This document shows, piece after piece, positions 9,098 through 19,204 of a stretch of 64,000 nt of DNA. How positions within the stretch are numbered: position 1 is the stretch's first letter; the number at the start of each line of letters is the position of its first letter. Made by a program: the position numbers and the translations under genes. The notes under the pieces are model-generated. The model made no database searches, had not been told where the DNA came from, and was given only the letters and a program-made list of their open reading frames with translations. Location: contig URZL01000002.1 of NCBI GenBank assembly GCA_900552335.1, forward strand, positions 1 through 64,000. Direction: 5' to 3'. The stretch is from an uncultured Mycoplasmatota bacterium (lineage in GTDB: Bacteria; Bacillota_I; Bacilli_A; RF39; UBA660).

Positions 9098-10624
9098 ATG
9101 GCAAAGAAGAAAAAAACAAAGAAATATGGACCCGTCTTTATTATTTTTATTATCTTAGCGATTTTATCAATTTTAAGTCTTCTATTTTCTGTACTTAATA
9201 TAGAAGCTTATAAAACAGTCATCGCTAATAATACATTGGAATCACAATTAGTGACTGTAAGAAATATTATTAGTATTGATGGTATTCAATATTTATTTGG
9301 TAATATAGTAAATAATTTTAAAAACTTTGAACCATTAGTTCTATTTATTATATTTTTATTAGGGTTAGGTATTTGTGAAAGAAGTGGTTTAATAGATGCC
9401 ATTATTTCTCCATTTAAAAAGATAAAAATAAATGTTGTTATTTTTATTACCTTATTTTTAGGAATTATTGCTTCTTTCTTTGGTGATATTAGTTATATTG
9501 TTTTAATTCCACTTACTGGTGTCATTTATAAATATTTAGATAAAAATCCAACTTTAGGTATTTTAACCGCTTTTATTGGTATTACAATTGGATATGGAAC
9601 TGGAATTATCTTTAACTATAATGATCATTTAATTGGTACTTTAACACAAGCATCCGCAACGTTAGAGGTAGATAAAAATTATAAGTTTAGTTTACTTTCA
9701 AATTTATATATTATGTGGTTTTCTACTTTGTTAATTACTTGTTTAGGAAGTATTTTTATTAATAAGTTTTTAGCACCAAAAATAAATAAAAAATATGAAT
9801 ATGAAAAAGAAGAACTGGTAATAGATAAGAATGCTAAAAAAGTTAGTATGATTGCTTTTTTTGTAACTGTATTATTTATTCTTTATTTTATATTACCAAT
9901 TAATTTACCTTTTTCAGGTATTCTTTTAGACAAAAATTCTACTAGATATATTGATCAATTGTTTGGAAGTAATTCCCCATTTGGAAATGGAATTATTGTT
10001 ATTATTAGTTCTGTTTTCACACTTTGTGGCTTTATTTATGGTAAAAAATCTGGAAATATTAAAAATAGTCATGATTTTAGTTTAGGTTTATCAAAGAGTT
10101 TTGAAAATTTAGGATTTTTATTTGTATTATTATTTTTTGCTTCTCAGATACCAGCTATAGTAGAATGGACAAATTTAGGTACTGTTATTGGAGCTAGATT
10201 AATAGAATTTATAGGAAGTTTACAATTATCGGGTATTTTACTAATTGTATTGTTTATTTTGATTACTATTATTATCAGTATATTAATACCAGATACACTA
10301 ACAAAATGGGAGTTGATGTCTCCTACAATTGTTCCTTTATTTATGCAAGCAAATATTACACCAAATTTTGTTAATTTTATTTTTAAAGTAGCGGATAGCA
10401 TTGGTAAATGTTTCAGTCCATTGTTTGTTTATTTTATTGTAACATTAGCTTTTCTAGAAAAGTATCGAGATAAAGACAGTGAGAGATATCAAATTAGTTA
10501 TTTTGGAACTTATAAAATTATTTTACCAGTAATGCTTGTAATGGCTATTATTTGGATACTAATTATTGTTTTCTGGTATTTAATAGGATTCCCAATTGGA
10601 GTTGGAAACTATTCGACATTGTAA
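9098..10624 (+). CDS. AbgT-family transporter
   Basis: 508 residues with about a dozen hydrophobic helices and a basic N-terminus (KKKKTKKYG). The order of motifs, including PLVLFIIFLLGLGICERSG, the ASFFGDISYIVLIPLTG helix and the FIGITIGYGTG helix, fits the AbgT family (p-aminobenzoyl-glutamate importers and sulfonamide exporters). The substrate cannot be read from sequence. GGAGG precedes the ATG, and the gene follows DUF951 after eight bases, so it may be co-transcribed. Confidence 0.85.
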   Translation: MAKKKKTKKYGPVFIIFIILAILSILSLLFSVLNIEAYKTVIANNTLESQLVTVRNIISIDGIQYLFGNIVNNFKNFEPLVLFIIFLLGLGICERSGLIDAIISPFKKIKINVVIFITLFLGIIASFFGDISYIVLIPLTGVIYKYLDKNPTLGILTAFIGITIGYGTGIIFNYNDHLIGTLTQASATLEVDKNYKFSLLSNLYIMWFSTLLITCLGSIFINKFLAPKINKKYEYEKEELVIDKNAKKVSMIAFFVTVLFILYFILPINLPFSGILLDKNSTRYIDQLFGSNSPFGNGIIVIISSVFTLCGFIYGKKSGNIKNSHDFSLGLSKSFENLGFLFVLLFFASQIPAIVEWTNLGTVIGARLIEFIGSLQLSGILLIVLFILITIIISILIPDTLTKWELMSPTIVPLFMQANITPNFVNFIFKVADSIGKCFSPLFVYFIVTLAFLEKYRDKDSERYQISYFGTYKIILPVMLVMAIIWILIIVFWYLIGFPIGVGNYSTL

Positions 10625-10677
10625 TAGATGAAAAATGTATTAAAATTTAAATAAGAGATTTAGGAGAAATTAGTTTT

Positions 10678-10974
10678 ATGTTAATGTCAGCTATTTTATC
10701 TGCAATTTGCATTTATTTTCAGTATATAGAATTTGAAAAAAAAGGTTTCATAGGAGGTTTTTTTGTAAAAATAATTTTTCTTGTGTTAAATTTATTTTTA
10801 ATAGGAAAGATAAAGACTTTAGCTTTATTTGTTTGGCTTGTATATATAGTTAAAATATTAATTTTATGTTTTATTGAATATGCAATGTATAATAGAACAA
10901 GAAATATGATGTCATGGATCATCTCTTGTTTTATTATAGAACTTATTATTGAAATAGTATTAAGGTTTATTTAA
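10678..10974 (+). CDS. Small multi-helix membrane protein
   Basis: 98 residues consisting almost entirely of three or four hydrophobic segments (about 3-15, 25-45, 48-65 and 78-97) with a charged FEKKG loop. AGGAG lies eleven bases before the ATG. The gene follows the AbgT-type transporter after 53 bases and ends before a weak terminator. No family recognised. Confidence 0.6.
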   Translation: MLMSAILSAICIYFQYIEFEKKGFIGGFFVKIIFLVLNLFLIGKIKTLALFVWLVYIVKILILCFIEYAMYNRTRNMMSWIISCFIIELIIEIVLRFI

Positions 10975-11017
10975 CTAAATAAATTTTAATATAAATCAAA
11001 TTCTGAATCACAAAATT

Positions 11018-11038
11018 AGACTTTATGGTCTTTTTTTT
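11018..11038 (+). terminator. Weak intrinsic terminator
   Basis: AGAC / GTCT stem with a T8 run, between convergent genes. Confidence 0.5.
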
Positions 11039-11670
11039 GTTAACTTTTTACTTATTTCATATGTAACATTTGTTTTTTCATTTACTTTTATATCAAATAA
11101 ATCATATATATTTTTACAATCAGAACCATTTTTAACAAAATGCAAATAAATACTTTTAAAAAGTTTCATTAATTCTTTTTTATTAGCTATTTTTAATCTC
11201 TCTTTTTCATAATTTACTATTTTATAAGCATCTGGATCTATTAAAATAATTTTATCCTTTGTTAATATTGTATTTTCGTATTTAACATCATTTACTTTAA
11301 TTTTATTTTTTGTTAATTCATCAAATAGTTGTTCAATATGATTCATGTTTTCAAGCGTATAATCAACCTCTTTGTCAAAAATATTAATTTTTTCTTTTGT
11401 ATAATATTTTGCAATATAACCACTTATTTGTAATAAATCGTCATCTTTATATAGAAGGTCTAATATTTTTATCATATTTTCACTAGCTAATTGCTCCAGT
11501 ACTACAAAAACATCATTATCTAATTTATATTTATCACTTGTATAAGCAAAATATTTTTTGTAAATAGAGTCACCTATTTTATAAATGTTAGCTGTGCCCC
11601 CATATCCTATACATAGAAGTTCCTCAAAATTTAAAATCTTTATTAACTTGTCTTTTGTATATAATTGCAT
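11023..11670 (-). CDS. Protein-kinase-like (aminoglycoside/RIO-type fold) protein
   Basis: 215 residues from the start at 11670, preceded by AAAGGTG; the open frame extends further but would overlap the divergent neighbour. Kinase-like landmarks appear in order: a glycine-rich loop IGYGGTANIYKIG (residues 21-33), a lysine-rich strand IYKKY, a catalytic-loop-like NDVKYENTIL and a metal-site-like LIDPDAYKI. The layout resembles small cytoplasmic kinases of the RIO or phosphotransferase superfamily. The substrate is unknown, and a helix-rich C-terminal lobe follows. It is transcribed divergently from the DUF3419 gene. Confidence 0.55.
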   Translation of the reverse strand: MQLYTKDKLIKILNFEELLCIGYGGTANIYKIGDSIYKKYFAYTSDKYKLDNDVFVVLEQLASENMIKILDLLYKDDDLLQISGYIAKYYTKEKINIFDKEVDYTLENMNHIEQLFDELTKNKIKVNDVKYENTILTKDKIILIDPDAYKIVNYEKERLKIANKKELMKLFKSIYLHFVKNGSDCKNIYDLFDIKVNEKTNVTYEISKKLTKKRP

Positions 11671-11784
11671 TGTAATCACCTTTAAAATTTTGCTTATTAT
11701 ACTATAAAAATTATTGATATACAAATTTTTCTTGCTCTCAATAAAAAAGTATTTTATAATAGTCAAACAAGGGGGAAAATTTTG

Positions 11785-12597
11785 ATGGATGATATTGTAC
11801 TTGCACAACAAATAGTCGCAAATCGTTATAGAAATATAAAAAAAGATATTTATCATGATACTTCATTTATATTTGCTGCTACAAATGAAAAGATAAATTT
11901 ATATTCTTCATTTTATCAAAATAAAAGTAAGATTTTATCAGTAATTGGCTCTGGTGACCAAATGTTAAATATGATATTATCTGGTTGTAAGCAAATCGAT
12001 GGATTTGATATTAGTCGATTTCCAAAATATTTTTTAGAATTAAAAAAATCAGGAATTTTATCTTTATCTAGAGATGATTATATTAATTTTTTCTTTGATA
12101 TTGATTGCCATAAAAATGAACTATATGATGATATGTATTTTGAGATGCGTAATTATTTAAAACAAGAAGATAGAAATTTTTGGGATGGATTAATCAACTT
12201 TTATGATTGGTCAGAAATTAATGAATCTACTTTGTTTTCTTCTCAGACGGTAGTATTAGATAAAATTATTGAATACAATCCATATTTGCAAAAAGAAAAT
12301 TATTTAAAATTAAAAGAATTAATATTAAATATAAAAGGTCAATATTATACTGGTAATATTCAATTATTATCTTCTAAGCTTAATTATCAATATGATTTTA
12401 TTCATCTTTCTAGTATTATATATTATGTAAATCAGTATAAAAAACTACTTTTAAATTTACCGCTTGGAGATAATGGAATGGCATTAACCTATTTATATCA
12501 AGTTACGCAAGAACTTATAGAAGGATATTTAGAATGTCAAATTATTCCTTTTCATCAAGAAAATGTGAAAGAAGGGGTTATGGTTTATAAAAAATAA
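11785..12597 (+). CDS. DUF3419 family (BtaA-like, SAM-binding) protein
   Basis: 270 residues from the ATG at 11785, preceded by AGGGGG. The Rossmann-like start KILSVIGSGDQMLNMILSG followed by IDGFDIS matches the S-adenosylmethionine site of DUF3419/BtaA proteins, some of which transfer the aminocarboxypropyl group of SAM in betaine-lipid synthesis. The C-terminal half (YDFIHLSSIIYYV and a late CQIIPF segment) fits the same fold. No BtaB-like partner is adjacent, so a betaine-lipid role is not supported. Confidence 0.65.
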   Translation: MDDIVLAQQIVANRYRNIKKDIYHDTSFIFAATNEKINLYSSFYQNKSKILSVIGSGDQMLNMILSGCKQIDGFDISRFPKYFLELKKSGILSLSRDDYINFFFDIDCHKNELYDDMYFEMRNYLKQEDRNFWDGLINFYDWSEINESTLFSSQTVVLDKIIEYNPYLQKENYLKLKELILNIKGQYYTGNIQLLSSKLNYQYDFIHLSSIIYYVNQYKKLLLNLPLGDNGMALTYLYQVTQELIEGYLECQIIPFHQENVKEGVMVYKK

Positions 12598-12729
12598 GTT
12601 ATTTTAAAATAAATTAGTATGTTTTAGAAGATTTGATGATTAGTATAATTTAGCATTTACTATAATTATTAAAAATGAAACAAAATACATAGAAGAATGG
12701 ATTTTATTTTAAAAAATTTATTTTATTGT

Positions 12730-12735
12730 TATAAT
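12730..12735 (+). promoter_or_regulatory. Probable -10 element for the HMA-like gene
   Basis: A perfect TATAAT 40 bases before the coding start; the -35 region is AT-rich and not clear. Confidence 0.4.
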
Positions 12736-12775
12736 AGCTATATATAAATTTGTGCTAGTGAAAGGGATGAAATTC

Positions 12776-13204
12776 ATGTACTTAGTGTTAGATGGTATTA
12801 TTTCTGATGAATTGGAAGATTTTTTATTAAGTCAGGAAGAAATTAAGAAAGTTGAAATTAATAGAGGCAAAATTGGAAACAAAATTCATGTGGAATATGA
12901 TACTAGCACTTCTCCAGTTATTATTATGAAATATATCGCATTGTTTGAAGAATATGAATGTTCAGAATTACTGGAGTTTGATAAAGGATTACACTGCAAA
13001 ACAAGAAAAATAAAATATACAATTGAAAGTGTATGTTGTGAATATTGTTACAAGTCATTTGTAATGAAATTATTTGAAAATAAATATATTAATACATTCA
13101 AATCTAATTTTGATTTTGATAGATTTACATCTATTATAATTGAGTTAGAATATACAAATTATAGTGAAGATGAAATAGTAGAGATAATCAAAAAAAATAT
13201 ATAG
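12776..13204 (+). CDS. Tandem heavy-metal-associated-like domain protein
   Basis: 142 residues from the ATG at 12776, chosen because AAAGGGA lies at normal spacing. The protein looks like two ferredoxin-like beta-alpha-beta modules. The second (about 75-142) has the pattern of a heavy-metal-associated domain with a CEYC pair in ESVCCEYCYKSFV; the first (1-70) has the fold pattern but no cysteine pair. Metal binding is inferred only. No P-type ATPase or metalloregulator is adjacent. Confidence 0.45.
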   Translation: MYLVLDGIISDELEDFLLSQEEIKKVEINRGKIGNKIHVEYDTSTSPVIIMKYIALFEEYECSELLEFDKGLHCKTRKIKYTIESVCCEYCYKSFVMKLFENKYINTFKSNFDFDRFTSIIIELEYTNYSEDEIVEIIKKNI

Positions 13205-13320
13205 AGTAATATTTAATAAAATGTATAGATAAATTTATTTAAATGAAAAATGTAATTTATTTTTAAATTTATCTTATACCTATTAAAAATTCATAACAAA
13301 TGATATATATGGGGGTAATT

Positions 13321-14397
13321 ATGGAACTAAAATATCAAATTCAAAAAACAGAATATGACTATTTAATTTATTTGTTATTAATAAAAATTATTGGATTTCT
13401 TCAATTAAATGAAAATTATGTTGATAAACAAAAAATAGACGAAGTTATTGAACAATTAAATTTCATCTATTCTGGATTGTACATGTTTGATCAATCAAAT
13501 ATTATTAGTTTAGGGAAAAAAGTTATTGAAGATAGCTTTCCCATTATTTTAGAACAAATGAAAAATTCTATTATAAGTCCAGAGATTATTTTATCAAAAG
13601 ATAAATTCAATCAAATAGATGATAATTTAAAAAATGATAAAAAAAATTTTCATTTTCAAAACCGTGGAGATTTGTTAAGTGACTATGCTAATGGTAGATA
13701 CTATCGCTTTTTTCGAAATATTCAAGGAATTGTTGATCAATATAGTAGTAGTAGAACGGATATATGTGCTGGTGAAACAATATATCATTCTTTTGCAAGA
13801 TTTTATACAGAAGGAGTAAATGAATATTTTAAATATTTTGAAGAAATGAGTCGACATAATTTAATAAATTTTCAAAACCAAAGTCAAGAAAATGGTTTTT
13901 GTGATTGCAGACCATGTTATTATTGGTATTTAGATTCAAAACAAGATTTATATTACTTTAATAAATTAATAAAAACAAAAAATATAAAGTTAAATCATAT
14001 TGAGGGAAATGAACATGGACCATCTGCATTAAGTTTAATTATTACAAAAATTGAAACTAATGTTAATTATGATAGAAGAAAACATAGAAATATTACATTA
14101 GATGATAATTTTAGAGAAATCTTATTCCAGACTTTATTCAATATAGTTAAATCTAACTATTCTATATCATTTGACGCTGAGGAATTAATGAAACTATTTA
14201 AAAAATATCAAGATGAGCATTATGTAAAACAGATAATGCAATATATTATTAGTGACGAGGGGATAAAAAAACAAAGAGAGAATAATAAATATCCAATTGT
14301 AAAGGGTGGATATCTTACTTCTACTACTGAATTAGAATTAAATAATGAATTAGATTCCGTAATTACATTCACCAAAAAACTACTTATCAAGAGATAA
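13321..14397 (+). CDS. Conserved-looking protein of unknown function
   Basis: 358 residues from the ATG at 13321, five bases after GGGGG; two upstream in-frame ATGs lack a better site. The protein is soluble-looking and rich in Asn, Lys and aromatics, with a cysteine cluster GFCDCRPCYYWYLDSK near residue 195 that could bind metal. No family is recognised. The gene ends inside a strong terminator hairpin. Confidence 0.6.
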   Translation: MELKYQIQKTEYDYLIYLLLIKIIGFLQLNENYVDKQKIDEVIEQLNFIYSGLYMFDQSNIISLGKKVIEDSFPIILEQMKNSIISPEIILSKDKFNQIDDNLKNDKKNFHFQNRGDLLSDYANGRYYRFFRNIQGIVDQYSSSRTDICAGETIYHSFARFYTEGVNEYFKYFEEMSRHNLINFQNQSQENGFCDCRPCYYWYLDSKQDLYYFNKLIKTKNIKLNHIEGNEHGPSALSLIITKIETNVNYDRRKHRNITLDDNFREILFQTLFNIVKSNYSISFDAEELMKLFKKYQDEHYVKQIMQYIISDEGIKKQRENNKYPIVKGGYLTSTTELELNNELDSVITFTKKLLIKR

Positions 14398-14406
14398 GTA
14401 GTTTTA
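14374..14406. terminator. Intrinsic terminator overlapping a 3' coding end
   Basis: A perfect ten-base stem ACTACTTATC / GATAAGTAGT with loop AAGA and flanking A and T runs. It includes the last codons and stop of the preceding gene. Confidence 0.85.
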
Positions 14407-14505
14407 AAAATGATTGGTTCAAGCAAATGCACATTTCTGTTGTTACATAATCTATCATTTGCATTCTTTAAAAAATTAATATATACTAACACTAGGAGGG
14501 TTTTT

Positions 14506-15014
14506 ATGAAAAATAACAAACAGGAAATTATTTTATCACAGGAGGTAGCTTCTGTAGATAAGTTTTGGGATATGATCAAAAAAACATCTTTCCTCTATGC
14601 ATTTATTTAGATGAAAAACAAAGACAAGAATACATTGAGAAAGGTAAAATAGGAAATGTTGATTTAGTAAATGAATTGTATTCTACCTTATGTTTAGAAA
14701 AATATTTGTTTTTATCTGGACATGAATTAAGAGAAAAAATTGAATCAGGTGAAGTTTATGTAAATCGCTTCTTAGATGATTCAAAAAAGGTAAAAAATGT
14801 TAGATTTATTGCTCCAGCATTTGGGTATGACCTTGACACTCCTAAAGTAGTTTTTAGAAAAACACCAAGGTTATTTTTTAGAAAGATGGATCACTTTTCC
14901 CTTGATTCTAAATATAATGGTGAGGAAATATTTAGTTTATGTATTCAAACTGCAGAAGCAGACGAAAAGCAAAAAAGTTTTGTTAAGATTAAACAACAAT
15001 CAAAAATGTCATAA
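14506..15014 (+). pseudogene. Frameshifted gene of unknown function
   Basis: Translation would start at the ATG at 14506 after AGGAGGG, giving MKNNKQEIILSQEVAS and reaching an A7 run at about 14578-14584. The original frame then stops at 14610, but the -1 frame continues without interruption (KNIFPLCIYLDEKQRQ onward) for about 145 residues to 15014. One missing A in the run, or -1 slippage on it, would give a single protein of about 169 residues. No family is recognised. It could be a decayed gene, a sequencing error in the homopolymer, or a programmed frameshift. Confidence 0.55.
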
Positions 15015-15339
15015 TAATTCCATTATACAAGTAAGAGGTTGTTTGAAACTTCTTCTTTACGAAATCATATTAAGAATATGTTACCCTTATTTTTAATAGA
15101 TAAAATTTACTTATCAATCAATCATATTTTGAAAAATTGATTGGGAATCTGCGTATTAATAACTAATTTATTTGCTATATGATGATTGTATTTTAAAAAT
15201 CTGTATTAGTTAGAGAATTTTGAAGAAACAAAATGTTACAGTTTTAATTAATCCTTTTTGCTGATGAATAGTTTTATAATTTTTAGAAATTTTTTCATAA
15301 TTATAAAAATTATAATAATTTAAATGAAGGGGAAAGTAT
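15015..15339. other. Intergenic region with two inverted repeats
   Basis: This 325-base gap has no credible gene. It holds CAATCAAT / ATTGATTG (15115-15122 with 15136-15143) and an 11-base inverted repeat TTATAATTTTT / AAAAATTATAA (15274-15284 with 15305-15315) just before the next ribosome-binding site. Neither has a clear terminator T run. Confidence 0.4.
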
Positions 15340-15978
15340 ATGACATATGAGACAAAAGAATATACAATTTACTACAATGAATGTGATAGTGTATATATTA
15401 AAGGACTAGTTTTTTATTTTGAAAAAGAGAAGAAAAAAATATTTGATTTTTTTGAAATTAAATCATTGGATAAAAAGCTTGTGATAAAATTATATGATAA
15501 TTTAGATAAATACATTGAATATAGGAACGGTAATTTAGCAGAATCATCTGTTGGAAATATGGATGTAGATGACAATAATTATTATATTCATATACTTTCT
15601 TACAAAGAATTTGTTAAAAGAAAAGGACATATGAATCAAACTTTAACAAATTTTTATAAGTTGTTGATGCATGAGTTTGTTCATGTTTGTCACGAACAAA
15701 CGGGAAAATATCATGACTCATTGATATGGGTAAAAGAAGGAATTGCAATTTTTCTTTCTAATCAATATGATGGCTATACAGAAAAGATGGATCATTGTAA
15801 TTTACAAAATTTACTAAATGATAACAGGACTTGGTATATAAATTATTATACTTTAATAAAACATGCATATTGTATGAATGGAATTTCATATTTAAAAATG
15901 TTATCTTTAAATCCTTCTTTTGCCTTAGACCAAACTCCACTTATTTATAAAAATTGTATGAATAAGTTTCAAAAATAA
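15340..15978 (+). CDS. HExxH zinc metallopeptidase-like protein
   Basis: 212 residues, start preceded by AAGGGGAAAG. The segment LLMHEFVHVCHEQ contains the zincin motif HEFVH, and WVKEGIAIF about 20 residues later supplies a glutamate that could be the third zinc ligand, as in gluzincins of the peptidase MA group. The upstream half has a beta-rich pro-domain-like character. There is no signal peptide, so a cytoplasmic location is likely. The substrate is unknown. Confidence 0.6.
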   Translation: MTYETKEYTIYYNECDSVYIKGLVFYFEKEKKKIFDFFEIKSLDKKLVIKLYDNLDKYIEYRNGNLAESSVGNMDVDDNNYYIHILSYKEFVKRKGHMNQTLTNFYKLLMHEFVHVCHEQTGKYHDSLIWVKEGIAIFLSNQYDGYTEKMDHCNLQNLLNDNRTWYINYYTLIKHAYCMNGISYLKMLSLNPSFALDQTPLIYKNCMNKFQK

Positions 15979-16069
15979 AACTATTGAGCTAATAAAATTA
16001 TAGTTTTATGCTTAAATAATAAAAAAATAAATTGTTAATTGCTATGAATTATAATAGGAGGATTTTTTA

Positions 16070-16256
16070 TTGATATAACGCCAAATTTAATATAAAAGCA
16101 CCACCTGAGCATTTAGGAAAAGTTAGAAGTGCATATTTGTCTATTCTTGATGAAAATAATCTTATTTATATTAATGGAATGTAACCGATTGAAAATATAT
16201 TTGGTGAAGTTATTGAAAAAATAGAGGAGTTTAGAAAAAATGCAAGAGGAATTTAA
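16070..16256 (+). pseudogene. Remnant of a nucleotide-kinase-like protein
   Basis: After AGGAGG and a possible TTG start at 16070, one frame encodes NAKFNIKAPPEHLGKVRSA, continues to IYINGM, meets an in-frame TAA at 16182-16184, and then carries on as PIENIFGEVIEKIEEFRKN to a stop at 16256. Reaching this frame from the TTG also needs a one-base shift. The INGM-x-PIE pattern followed by an amphipathic helix resembles the C-terminal end of thymidylate/deoxynucleoside kinases, but the match is short. Two lesions in 60 codons indicate decay. Confidence 0.4.
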
Positions 16257-16827
16257 CATCTTATTAGAAAAATTGAAAAAATGTGAAATTTGCAAAGAGA
16301 GATTTGGATTTCAACCACATCCTATATTTTTAGGAAATGTCAATTCAAAAATAGTTCAAATTAGTCAAGCACCATCTGCAACTGTTCATGAAACATTAAA
16401 GCCTTTTACAGATCAAAGTGGGAAAAAATTAAAATATGAATGGTATCAAGTTGATGATGATACTTTTTATAATTCGGATAATTTTTATATTGCAGCGCTT
16501 GCACATTGCTATCCTGGAAAAGATAAAAATGGTAATGATAGAGTACCACCAAGAGTTTGTTTTGAAACATGAATAAAAAGAGAACTGGAATATATTAATA
16601 ATAAGATTTATATAATAATTGGTGCGAAATCAGCAAATGTATTTTTCCCAAATGAAAAGTTTAATGAATTAATTTTCAAGAATAATTATATAAATAATAA
16701 ATTAGCAATTGTGCTACCTCACCCCTCACCACTTAACATAAAATGGTTCAAAGATCATCCAGAATTTATGGAAAAAAGAATTTTTGAAATAAGAAAAATA
16801 ATAAATGAAGTATTAAAAAAAGAATAA
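16240..16827 (+). pseudogene. Uracil-DNA-glycosylase-like gene with internal TGA
   Basis: The frame begins MQEEFNILLEKLKKCEIC, has FLGNVNSKIVQISQAPS, a CYPGKDKNGNDR segment and, after a TGA at 16570-16572, continues in the same frame as IKRELEYINNKIYIIIGAK through LPHPSPLN to a stop at 16827. The order of an early cysteine pair, a glycine-rich strand, an IIIGA strand and HPSP fits family 4/5-type uracil-DNA glycosylases. A Trp codon at the TGA position would restore a protein of about 195 residues. Neighbouring genes use TGA as a stop, so this is best read as a nonsense mutation. Confidence 0.65.
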
Positions 16828-17149
16828 ATTTAAATCAGTATGTTTTTATTATGTTCTGATAATAAAGCAATAAAAAATTTAAATTTTATGTCCATGAATT
16901 ATGAAAGTATTTGAATAAGTAGAACGGAATTAAAAAAATGAATTTCAAAATTTATTTAATTTGAATCATTTCATAAACAAAATATATTATTTTGGTTTTC
17001 TGTTAAGTTCTCTTGAAACTGAGATTTTTATGGATTGAAAATGCGTAATAAGTGATGTATTATATATAATTTATTAGAACAAAGCAATTATGATTCAAAT
17101 GAAAATAATATGTAATAATGTAAAAGAAAGTATTATTAAAGTAACTTTC
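16828..17149. other. Intergenic region without recognised genes
   Basis: About 320 AT-rich bases between the glycosylase-like pseudogene and the uvrB promoter; no open frame with a ribosome-binding site, RNA gene or strong hairpin was found by eye. Confidence 0.5.
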
Positions 17150-17178
17150 TTGTTTTATCGTATATAAAATGATAAAAT
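17150..17178 (+). promoter_or_regulatory. uvrB promoter
   Basis: TTGTTT, a 17-base spacer, TAAAAT, 27 bases before the uvrB ATG. No LexA-type box was recognised nearby. Confidence 0.5.
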
Positions 17179-17204
17179 ACAAATAATTAAAGGGATGATT
17201 TATT

Positions 17205-19166
17205 ATGTTTAAATTAGTGTCAAAATATACACCTAATGGTGATCAACCGGAAGCAATAGATAAGTTAGTTAAAGGAATAGAAAATGGTGACAAATACCAA
17301 GTTTTGCTAGGAGCAACGGGAACTGGAAAAACTTTTACAATCGCAAATGTTATTGCAAAAGTAAATAAACCAACGTTAGTTCTAGCTCATAACAAAACAT
17401 TAGCTGGACAATTATACTCAGAATTAAAAGAGTTGTTTCCTGAAAACAAAGTGGAGTATTTTGTATCCTATTATGACTATTATCAACCAGAAGCATATGT
17501 TGCCTCTTCTGATACATACATAGAAAAAGATGCTTCTATCAATGAAGAAATAGATGAACTTAGACATGCAGCAACCAGTGCTTTATTAACTAGGGAAGAT
17601 ACAATAGTAGTTGCGAGTGTATCTTGTATTTATGGAATTGGAGAAGTAGATGATTACCGAAACATGATGTTAACATTAAATGTCGGAGATACCATTCCAA
17701 GAGAAGAAGTAATGTTAAAATTAATTAATATGTTTTATGAAAGAAATAATTTGGATTTAAAAAGAGGTACTTTTAGGGCTAGAGGTGATATTCTAGAAAT
17801 TATGCCTGTAAATGAACACGGAAAATGTATTCGAATTGATTATTTTGATGATGAAATTGAATCTATTTATGAGGTCGATACTGTTACTGGTAGTATTTTG
17901 AATAGTAAGAATTCTATTTCTTTATTTGCTGCTTCTCACTTTGTTGTAAATGAAGAAAAAATAAAAAAGGCGATATTTAATATTCGTGAAGAATTAAAAG
18001 AAAGATTAGAATATTTTAAAAAAGAAAACAAATTATTAGAGTATCAAAGATTAATGGAAAGAACCAATTATGATTTAGAAATGTTGAGTGAGACAGGTAG
18101 TTGTAGAGGCGTAGAAAATTATTCTAGACATTTAGCTTTAAAACCTGCTGGAGCAACACCAACTACTTTAATTGACTTTTTTCCAAAAGATTTTTTAATG
18201 GTAATTGATGAATCGCATGTGACAATTCCACAAATTAGAGGAATGTATAATGGAGATCAAGCTCGAAAACAAGTATTAGTAGACTATGGATTTCGTTTGC
18301 CAAGCGCTAAAGATAATAGACCTTTAAAATTCAATGAGTTTGAAAATAAAATTAATCAGGTGGTTTGTGTATCCGCAACTCCAGGTGATTATGAATTAGG
18401 ATTAGCTAGTCAAGTAGTAGAGCAAATTATTCGTCCAACTGGATTATTGGATCCTGAAATAGAAGTTAAACCTACTAAAAATCAAATAGACGATTTGGTT
18501 AGTCAAATCAATAAAAGAATTGAAAAAGATGAAAGAGTACTAATCACCACTTTAACAATAAGGATGGCAGAAGAATTAACCGATTATCTAAAAAAATTAG
18601 ATATCAAGGTTGCTTATCTACATAGTGAAATTAAAACATTAGAAAGAATGCAAATTATAAGAGATTTAAGATTAGGAAAATATAATGTAGTTGTTGGAAT
18701 TAATTTACTTAGAGAAGGAATTGATATCCCAGAAGTTAGTTTAATTGCAATTATGGATGCAGATAAACAAGGATTTTTAAGAAGTGATAGAAGTTTAATT
18801 CAAACAATTGGTAGAGCAGCAAGAAATGCTAATGGTCATGTTATTATGTATGCCGATAAAATTAGTGAAGCAATGGATATTGCAATCAAAGAAACAGCAA
18901 GAAGAAGAAAAATTCAAGAAGAGTACAATAGCGTTCATCATATTATACCAACTACAATTAAAAAAGAAATTAGAGATTTAATTAGCAATAATAAAGAATT
19001 AGAAAATAAAACAGATAAAAAATTAACAAGGAGAGAAAAAGAAGAACTTGCTATTAAATTAGAAAAAGAAATGAAAGAAGCAGCTCGTAATTTAGATTTT
19101 GAAAGGGCAACAGAACTTAGAGATGCTTTATTTGAACTAAAAAGTGAGATTTCATCACATAAATAA
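17205..19166 (+). CDS. uvrB: Excinuclease ABC subunit B
   Basis: 653 residues, a typical length. It has Walker A GATGTGKT at residues 36-43, the damage-verifying beta-hairpin around [11 protein letters not shown], a DESH box, the SF2 motif VI region QTIGRAARN and a C-terminal UVR coiled coil ([22 protein letters not shown]) that contacts UvrC. It is the DNA-loading helicase-like subunit of nucleotide excision repair. It precedes lgt; uvrA is not in the window, so the usual uvrBA pair is split or uvrA lies elsewhere. Confidence 0.97.
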   Translation: MFKLVSKYTPNGDQPEAIDKLVKGIENGDKYQVLLGATGTGKTFTIANVIAKVNKPTLVLAHNKTLAGQLYSELKELFPENKVEYFVSYYDYYQPEAYVASSDTYIEKDASINEEIDELRHAATSALLTREDTIVVASVSCIYGIGEVDDYRNMMLTLNVGDTIPREEVMLKLINMFYERNNLDLKRGTFRARGDILEIMPVNEHGKCIRIDYFDDEIESIYEVDTVTGSILNSKNSISLFAASHFVVNEEKIKKAIFNIREELKERLEYFKKENKLLEYQRLMERTNYDLEMLSETGSCRGVENYSRHLALKPAGATPTTLIDFFPKDFLMVIDESHVTIPQIRGMYNGDQARKQVLVDYGFRLPSAKDNRPLKFNEFENKINQVVCVSATPGDYELGLASQVVEQIIRPTGLLDPEIEVKPTKNQIDDLVSQINKRIEKDERVLITTLTIRMAEELTDYLKKLDIKVAYLHSEIKTLERMQIIRDLRLGKYNVVVGINLLREGIDIPEVSLIAIMDADKQGFLRSDRSLIQTIGRAARNANGHVIMYADKISEAMDIAIKETARRRKIQEEYNSVHHIIPTTIKKEIRDLISNNKELENKTDKKLTRREKEELAIKLEKEMKEAARNLDFERATELRDALFELKSEISSHK

Positions 19167-19204
19167 CTGGCTTGTGATATAATGAAAATAGGGAGGAAAA
19201 TAAA

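Noticed and set aside
11671..11856. N-terminal extension of the kinase-like protein
   Set aside because: The extension would overlap the divergent DUF3419 gene and its ribosome-binding site; the start at 11670 has AAAGGTG at correct spacing.
4577..12760. Shared promoter-like string with AAATTTGTGCT at about 4577-4590 and 12741-12757
   Set aside because: Two AT-rich matches of this length are likely by chance, and the genes behind them are unrelated.
16570..16572. TGA read as tryptophan (mycoplasma code)
   Set aside because: Clear genes in the window, such as the small membrane protein ending at 4770 and mscS at 8917, stop at TGA, and Trp is encoded by TGG. A nonsense mutation is the better explanation.
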